A DNA stretch of 64,000 nt from Haemaphysalis longicornis (taxonomy: Eukaryota > Arthropoda > Arachnida > Ixodida > Ixodidae). How positions within the stretch are numbered: position 1 is the stretch's first letter; each line of letters starts with the position of its first letter. Shown here in pieces: positions 57,800-64,000 of the stretch. The stretch spans positions 36,001 through 100,000 of the forward strand of contig JABSTR010000943.1 of the NCBI GenBank assembly GCA_013339765.2, written 5' to 3'. The notes under the pieces are model-generated. The model was not told where the DNA came from and ran no database searches. It saw nothing but the letters and a program-made list of their open reading frames with translations. The translations under genes were made by a program, and so were the position numbers.

Positions 57800-60605
57800 T
57801 TCTGCGTGCGGAGCTGACGTGAGCAGAAATGCTGCACCCCAGCCATGTTAACTCTGATTCTAGGAAAGCGGTGGCATAGAATGGCGCCAGCATGGTTGTC
57901 CAAATAATTTGGGCTAAAACTGGAAGAAACAAAAGTTAAGATATAGGTCGAAACACGATGTACCAGTGAAACAACCTTTGATAAGTATCGCCAGCCGAAG
58001 TCACAATGCTTTCGCTTTCAAAGCACGCCAACACACTGAACTCCAGGGAACAATTTTGTGCTTATTTAATTTTATACATGGTTACGAGACAAGAAACATG
58101 TTCTCGGCTGAGATGCGTCGCGTTTTCGTGTCATTTTCTGATTACGCATAGCTTTTCTCGTTCTGGTGGTCTACGCCTTTACTCACCGCTTCAGCGCGCG
58201 CTCTTAAAATATCTAACCCGTGCTCCCGATCCGCAATCAGGGATGAAAGAAAGTGTAACGGCAGAGTAGTATCAACAATGTCAAAATAAATGTTTGCGCG
58301 TTTCCATGGTGTTGAAAGTAGGTTGTGCGCTCCTATTTTAGGCACTATTAACAATCCGGTAGACGGCAATTCTATAGGCCACCAAATTGTGTGCAGGGAT
58401 CACCGAGCGTTCCAAACGTGTAATTCCGAAGCTTTAGTCATGGTGCCTGGCGTGTGTCATTCCTGCCAAGAACGTGCTTGCAATCCTAATTGCCCCGTGT
58501 CTGCCTATTACTACCCGCATATCTTGTGTCTGCTGCAGATGGGGAAGGGGCGCCGTTATACGTCTGCCGTACACCTCGCGCGCGTTTGAGCACTTCGAAC
58601 GGGGATTACCACGTGTGAATCCTGCTAAGCTCTTTGAGAATGGCCGTGATATCTGCAGCTAGCCCATTAATGCTAGATTACGCGCTAGCAGGAGCCACGC
58701 CCGACATGATCAAAAAGCTCGAAATTAACTTTTTTGTGCGGGATGTAGATTATTTTCTTACGACACGTCGTCTGGCGTTGGGCTAAGGGATATTTTGTAT
58801 GAAGCTCTCTTTTTCTCTCTGGCGAGGTACGTCGTCCACAAGCGCAAATGCTCCAAAAGAACGTGCCGGTATTATAAGAGCCGGTTCTTCTGGAAATCCG
58901 TCTAATACCCGCACATTCTATGTTTTTTTACAAGCGCGTGGATGGCGTTGTACAGAAATATAACATTTGTCAAGCACACCGCTAGGCATGAAAAGGACAG
59001 GCACACATACTTCTAGAGAATACATAGAACGAGGACTTATTGCGAGTGTCCCATGATTATGCCCTGCCGAATGCACCTGTTTAGTCCAGCGACGGTATCC
59101 GTTTTGAGCAAGCCCTCATTGGGGAAAAGCGAACACCCGGATGTGACGTCATGCAAGCACGGCGGAGCTATGAGCCTCGGCTTCTCGGAGCAGACGATTT
59201 GGAGCAGACGATATTCCGTCGCCTTGTTGTTGGTTCGCTGGCGGAACAATAAACGCATAAGAGACAGTTTAGAATAGGTTTAGTCGTTTAAAATGTGTTT
59301 GCAAGAACAGTTGCGCAAACGTAAACCCAAAGCCCGCCTACAACTGCAAGTACGTCACAATAAAACGGACGCAAAACGGACGTTTTCAAAAGGGACGAAC
59401 GACGAGAATACCGCCCCAGGACATGGCATATTCTTCTTCGCTAAGATTATTATTTGTGTACAGGCTATGGGCGGCGTTATCGTCACGTTTTGTGTTAGCG
59501 GAAAGTCCTTCTATTATTTTTGAGGAGATCAGTAGAAGGGGTTGTAAACGTGAGTGGTGCTTATGTTTCTAATATTTGCTTCGTTCTAACACTGTAGCCC
59601 TTGAGGGTTAATTAGGTGCACGCTGGAGAGTTAAAAAGAAAGTTTTTACTTCGATATTGTAAGCACAAACGGAAACGTTTAACCAGAATCGTATAAAAGT
59701 AAAGAGGGAAGAAAATATCCTTGTTTTCACAGCACGCTGAGCCTAGGGCGCCTTTTTCGAAGCTATGGCCATGGCTTCCACCGCTTGAGATACCACCACG
59801 AGCGCCCCACCTGTGTAATCAGCCTATCAATTGCCTTGTCTCCGAAAGAGGTGGCGTTTATTGAAGGCTAACTTTTTACTTAATGCACTGAACTGCTAAA
59901 ACTGATACCAAGATGACCTAAATGCTTGTTTATTGTGTTTTTGTATGTCTTGTGTGTCTTTTCGACTTATGCTCTTATCGCAGAGCAGCCTTGCTGTTCA
60001 GATTGTCTTGCTGCAAATAAACACCTTGCGGTAGTCAGCGCTGTGTGTGTGCAGCATCTTTTTTTGTCCGGTTCTGAGCACTGTTTTGTTATGGCGATGC
60101 AAACAAACAAACGCTACAGGCATAAAGCCCCGCCTCCCATGATCACAGAGTAAGAATTACGGGTAAATGTTTCGTGGCGACCACATGCCCACATCGTATG
60201 CCATGTGTCGGGGTATCCTGCAGAGAACAAGTGGACGGGCCCAGTAGTTTTCAAGTGGTATTAGGTGGATATTGTGTTAGGTAGATATTGCCAGGTGTTC
60301 GGTGGATATTGTGTTAGGCTGTATCTTTATACGAGGAGGACGTAGTGCCGCATTGCGAGGTGCACATCCCGCTGCGCGCGAACAGACGTGATGTATGGGT
60401 GGTGTAATGCTTGGGGACGTGCTAGCCAGGCGCCACGTAAACGGGTGCTCGAGCAAGCGTATATGCCCACTCATTAAGCAGATTTAGTTGGGTGTACCCT
60501 ACGGAGGAGCGTCCGCCGCGGAGATGCGTGTTGCGACTGTGAATGCGCAGCATGCTATGCATGCGTCCCGATGATGCGTTGCTACTCACGCAATATCTTG
60601 GGAAG
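57800..60605. other. Unassigned region
   Basis: No gene is recognised. The frame 58290-58589 has 8 Cys, including CHSCQERACNPNCP, but no named domain and no homologous copy here. GTGGATATTGTGTTAGG occurs twice near 60265 and 60301. Confidence 0.4.
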
Positions 60606-60610
60606 GTTAG

Positions 60611-60779
60611 GCTACGGCGGGCAGGTTACAGGGACCCGACTGCACATGCGCCCGCGGGGGTGGCGAGGAGTTCGCCTCTCAGCGGAACGAATGCGCGGGC
60701 TCGGCGAGGCATGCGCGCCCGTCCCCGAAAAACGAATGCGCAACCTGCCCTGTCGGGTCCCGGCACCCGCCGCCGTAGC
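60611..60779. mobile_element. 169-bp fold-back MITE with 5-bp duplication
   Basis: It starts GCTACGGCGG and ends CCGCCGTAGC, with GTTAG on both sides (60606-60610 and 60780-60784). Inner blocks GGGCAGGTTA and GGGACCCGAC of the left arm also recur inverted on the right, though in swapped order. It is strongly GC-rich compared with its flanks and encodes nothing recognisable. Confidence 0.78.
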
Positions 60780-60784
60780 GTTAG

Positions 60785-61605
60785 CATACTCTAGCCGGCT
60801 ATGTTAAAACCCTCTATTGCTACATTAAGTTCGGGTACTTTAGTTCAAAATATACAAAAATGTCTGCCTTCTGTCTGTCGTCGAGCGAGTGCGGGTTGAT
60901 GCTGGCTCCACAGGGGGCAGCTCCTTACGGCTGATTGTTGGTGGGCGGCTTGCGAATCACGATGAAGGTGGCTGTATACGAACTGGTTATACTGGTGGCC
61001 ACCCTGTTTATTGCGGCCACCTCCTAGCCTGTATAGCCGACTGGGCGACAAAACTTGGTCTGGGGGAACAGCGTCTTTGGAAGGGGAATTCTGGCGGGAA
61101 TGAAGCCCATTCGGAATGTGTGGGGACGCTTTTTCTCCAATAATTTCGGTTATGGCTGGAGAGTGCACATGACGTTGGTGGAGTCAGCGCCTTCTCTGTT
61201 AGCGCTCCGCACATGTGGAAGCGAAGTCAGCCCAATGTGCGTACTGGCTGACGTGAATGGCCATCTGAGTGCGAACATTGGCGCCGCTTCCTTCGTTGCT
61301 TCTAGTGAACTTGTAAAAAGTCCGGCAAATCGTTCTGAAATCATGAAGAATACTTTGCATCAAAACTGAGGCAGAACTCTTGCTTTGGGAGGATGAATAT
61401 CTACCTAAGGGGAATTAGCATTGTATTTTTTATGCTCGGTATGCAATGGGTCACGTTACTCGCACTTCGCGATTGCACGCAATAACCACTTAACCTCCGT
61501 TGGTAGAGCAAGGGGAACGAAAAACTCCGGTGCACGATGATCGGGGGGGTCGGTGGGGTCAGCCGATATCAGTGCGCTTTTAGCTCAAGTACGTGACAGC
61601 TAGTG
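60785..61605. other. Unassigned region
   Basis: Overlapping open frames on both strands at 60845-61369 (up to 107 codons) show no motif. A coding exon cannot be excluded but nothing supports one. Confidence 0.35.
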
Positions 61606-61610
61606 TCCAG

Positions 61611-61720
61611 AATCAGAATCAATTTTATTTATTGAATACTTTTTTAAAGTACTGTGTTATACAGAAAGAAGTCCCATAGTCTGTGGCTCCATTGGGACCT
61701 CCTGTACTAAGAAATGTAAA
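61611..61720 (-). repeat. LINE 3' end with GATTCT tail, minus strand
   Basis: On the minus strand CAGGAGGTCCCAATGGAGCC is followed by AATAAATAAAATTGATTCTG with GATTCT repeated, a signal plus short-repeat tail. No coding part is recognised upstream. Confidence 0.55.
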
Positions 61721-61927
61721 AAACGGCACAAAACAGTCACTGTTCGAACTGTTCAAAACAGCAAATGCAGAAAACGGTAAAAAGAAAACAAAAACAAAAG
61801 CACTCAATGAAACCTTTCACTCACAGCAAGTTCTTATCCGAGGTGATTTACACCAACAAATGATGAAAAGAGCAATAAAAAGCTTGCAGTCGTATAAAAC
61901 ACTTCACTGAATGCATTCAACCTCATA

Positions 61928-63056
61928 CAGTGGACCCCGCTGATACGTCCCCCGTACTTACGACGACCCGCCTTTTACGACGGATCGCCGAGGTCCCGGC
62001 AAACTTCCCATAGAAACAATGCGTTAACAACCCCGATGATGTGACGCTCGGGAGGACGTGGTCCGCTTTACGACAGACCCTCGGGTGGATAAACCGGCGT
62101 TTTTCCCATATTCACACTGCTTCGCCGCCTCGCCTCGACCTACTTTATTATGAACCCTCGTTGGATGCTGCTTGATCTGCAAACGGTCCGCAGGCGGGCA
62201 GACCATTTGCTGAACAGACGCAAGCAAGCAGGTGGGTACTCCTGAGCGGGAGTTAACCTGCGACGGCCCCACGCGGTAACCGTCTGCCGACGCGACAACC
62301 ACGAGAAGTCGAAGTTCAGGTGACAGGCGGGCTGTGAATTTGAAACTTCCTTCAAGCGGCCAACGAACGCGAAAACACATACGAAGCAACCCCACGGCGA
62401 TGGACGAACAGCCGCTTTCCCCGGCCGCTCGATCCAAGTTTTTTCCTTTCACGACGCTCTCTATCTCAAATCACGCTCCTCCACAGCAAGGGGGGAGACA
62501 TGTACCAGTTGGCACCATCATTTTGGGTCACTCGCTGGCTGCCGCAGCAAGTAGCAACTGTATTAAGACCGGGATATAAATTTCGCCGCAACACGGTTTG
62601 CTCGCGAAGTTTGAATCATCTATTTCGTGTTGCTTGATCTTGGGGGAAAGGAAACCTTTATGTATTGCCGCGAATGTCGTTTTTTTTTCAAACTCTGCCT
62701 TGTACTATCGTTCGTTTCGCATGGCCTTGGCAGTTTCTCACTCGCGTTTTCTCCTCTCAATATCCTCGACTCCTACGACGTCGGCCTTATCTCGCGCGCG
62801 CAAGGCACGGGCCTGTTTGGGTTAGCTGGACTCCCATATAAGGGAGGGGGGCACAACATAAGGCGTTGCTTTTTTAACTTGAAATTTCAGCTAGAGGTTC
62901 ACAAATCATGCGAAAACGCGTTAAATATAGTAGTTTAAATAAGTTCTTAGCCCAGCTGTCTTGTGAGACCGTCTACTAGGTCGGAATGTACCGGCACCCC
63001 GCTCGTACGATGCTTTCACGACGTCACTTGAAAGTCGCATTATCAGGGTTCCACTG
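61928..63056. mobile_element. pogo/Tigger-like nonautonomous element, 1.13 kb
   Basis: The left end CAGTGGACCCCGCTGATACG and the right end (reverse complement) CAGTGGAACCCTGATAATGC form imperfect inverted repeats, each flanked by TA (61926-61927 and 63057-63058). Frames inside (62024-62452 minus, 62334-62579 plus) show no transposase motif. Confidence 0.6.
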
Positions 63057-63230
63057 TACAAAAATAGCTGTTGTAACAGAATTTAGACGTAATAAAAAGT
63101 AAACAGAAGTGTTCACAGGATGCCGGTCATCAAATGGATGCCTTTGAGATCATAACTAAATTTGTGAATACATTTATAGGTTTTGAATGCTGGTGGTTGT
63201 GAGTTTCAGAAGGATATTCAAAATAATGTG

Positions 63231-63465
63231 CTACTTGTTTTCGTAGTTAGCACGTACTTTATGTATAATGAAACTATTGTTCTGAGCAAACCTGGTGACG
63301 TCCTTGTTGACAAACTGGGAAAGAGGAATTAAAGAGAAGGGAATCTGGTTATTAATTAGGTTGTGCACAAATTTAACGATCTTATACCTTACGAGGGGCT
63401 GAAACTGATAAAATGTTGTTGCTGCCCATCCGTTGCATGACATTTGTACTGAATAAACTGAAGGT
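63231..63465 (-). pseudogene. LINE ORF2 C-terminal fragment, minus strand
   Basis: The minus strand reads VRYKIVKFVHNLINNQIPFS, LIPLSQFVNKDVTRFAQNNS and FIIHKVRANYENK, the region near the end of LINE ORF2 proteins (V-T-R-x-x-x-x-N-x-x-x-x-P-x-x-R-x-N-Y-G-K). Its upstream side is cut at about 63468 by a pogo-like end. Confidence 0.55.
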
Positions 63466-63470
63466 GAGTA

Positions 63471-64000
63471 CAGTCGACCCCACTTATTACAAACTATACC
63501 GTGACGCAGAATTTCTTCGTTATATCCGAAGCTCGTAATGACTCTATTAAGCCTTTTCTGCACGCAAAATGTGACGCGCACACAACAAGCGCAGCGCTGC
63601 CATTCCCTTCACGGCGCAGCTGCAACAGTGAAGCTCCGCAGGCAACTTTACCGACCTCCCTCCAAGCGTATTTTTTTTTTACATTTTCGCACTTGCGAGT
63701 TAGCTTGTATGCAATGCAACTAGCCAACATTAACAGAAGTAAGGAGAATGCACGTTGGGAGTCATTCGTCGCTACAACCGGTGACCAATCTATATTTGCT
63801 ACATCTTGAGTCAATACTCCCGGACGAAAACGACTTTAATAAAAAAATTATTGGTGCAGCGAGTGTTTGAGGTAAAACGTATGATTAGGCGGTAATCATC
63901 AGTTATATCAATTCCAAGAACAAACGGATGTGGTGGCGATAGGAAGTTAGAGAAGGTGTGGCCAATAGAGTGCTGGAATCACCAACGCCTTGAGTTGGGT
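63471..64000. mobile_element. pogo/Tigger-like element, left end (runs off window)
   Basis: CAGTCGACCCCACTTATTAC directly after TA (63469-63470) matches the start of the element at 61928. The opposite end is not found before 64000, so the element is truncated or continues outside the window. Confidence 0.4.

Noticed and set aside
58290..58589. Cys-rich 99-codon frame
   Set aside because: Suggestive Cys spacing but no known pattern, no signal peptide, no splice context and no second copy; not supportable as a gene.

Overview
The window reads as a gene-poor, repeat-rich stretch of an arthropod nuclear genome, most likely a hard tick (Ixodida). That assignment is my inference from the style of the repeats: CR1-like LINEs with (ATTG)n tails, tRNA-derived SINEs, a Penelope-like element, Ty3/gypsy elements and pogo-like MITEs. 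I recognise no intact host gene, rRNA, tRNA gene or CRISPR array. Almost every open frame that can be interpreted is a broken piece of a transposable element, and most carry stops or frameshifts.

Layout. About 0.8-2.1 kb is a minus-strand LTR-retroelement remnant. It abuts a plus-strand Ty3/gypsy integrase that is cut in two by a 4.46-kb insertion with terminal inverted repeats (2310-6765); the integrase resumes at 6766 and runs to about 7.17 kb, followed by a possible 3' LTR. Between 8 and 21 kb lie isolated decayed fragments: a LINE C-terminus (8.0-8.9 kb), an endonuclease scrap (10.6 kb), a gag-family fragment (11.7-12.3 kb), a BEL/Pao DUF5641-like piece (13.7-14.1 kb, minus), an old LINE reverse transcriptase (16.0-16.9 kb, minus) and a 571-bp pogo/Tigger-like MITE (17.0-17.5 kb). 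At 21.0-22.0 kb is the 5' end of another gypsy element on the minus strand, with LTR, a primer binding site resembling tRNA-Ala, and gag.

From 24.4 to 37.3 kb the repeats are continuous: a 265-bp tandem satellite, a Penelope-like element with its GIY-YIG domain, a gypsy RT/RNase H fragment, then a long CR1-like LINE (ORF1, endonuclease, RT) whose 3' UTR seems to be split by a 1.74-kb element with inverted ends and a TA duplication. Three more 5'-truncated LINEs of the same family follow head to tail, each starting just after the simple-repeat tail of the one before.

37.9-38.9 kb holds a SINE, fold-back sequences and an Arg-rich coding-like repeat. 41.5-45.5 kb is a nearly delimited LTR retroelement on the minus strand (LTRs about 610-630 bp, an 18/18 tRNA-Leu primer site, a broken gag, most of pol missing). 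It is the same family as the remnants at 0.8-2.1 and 11.7-12.3 kb. 46.3-54.1 kb and 57.8-60.6 kb are largely unassigned. The right end carries LINE 3' ends (54.2-54.7, 56.0, 56.9-57.5, 61.6, 63.2 kb), a long CAGA microsatellite, a SINE, a 169-bp fold-back MITE with a 5-bp duplication, and two pogo/Tigger-like elements.

The sequences do not form a pathway. They record successive insertions, and several (integrase split, LINE 3' UTR split, tail-nested LINEs) give a relative order of events. All family names come from reading motifs by eye, without any database search.
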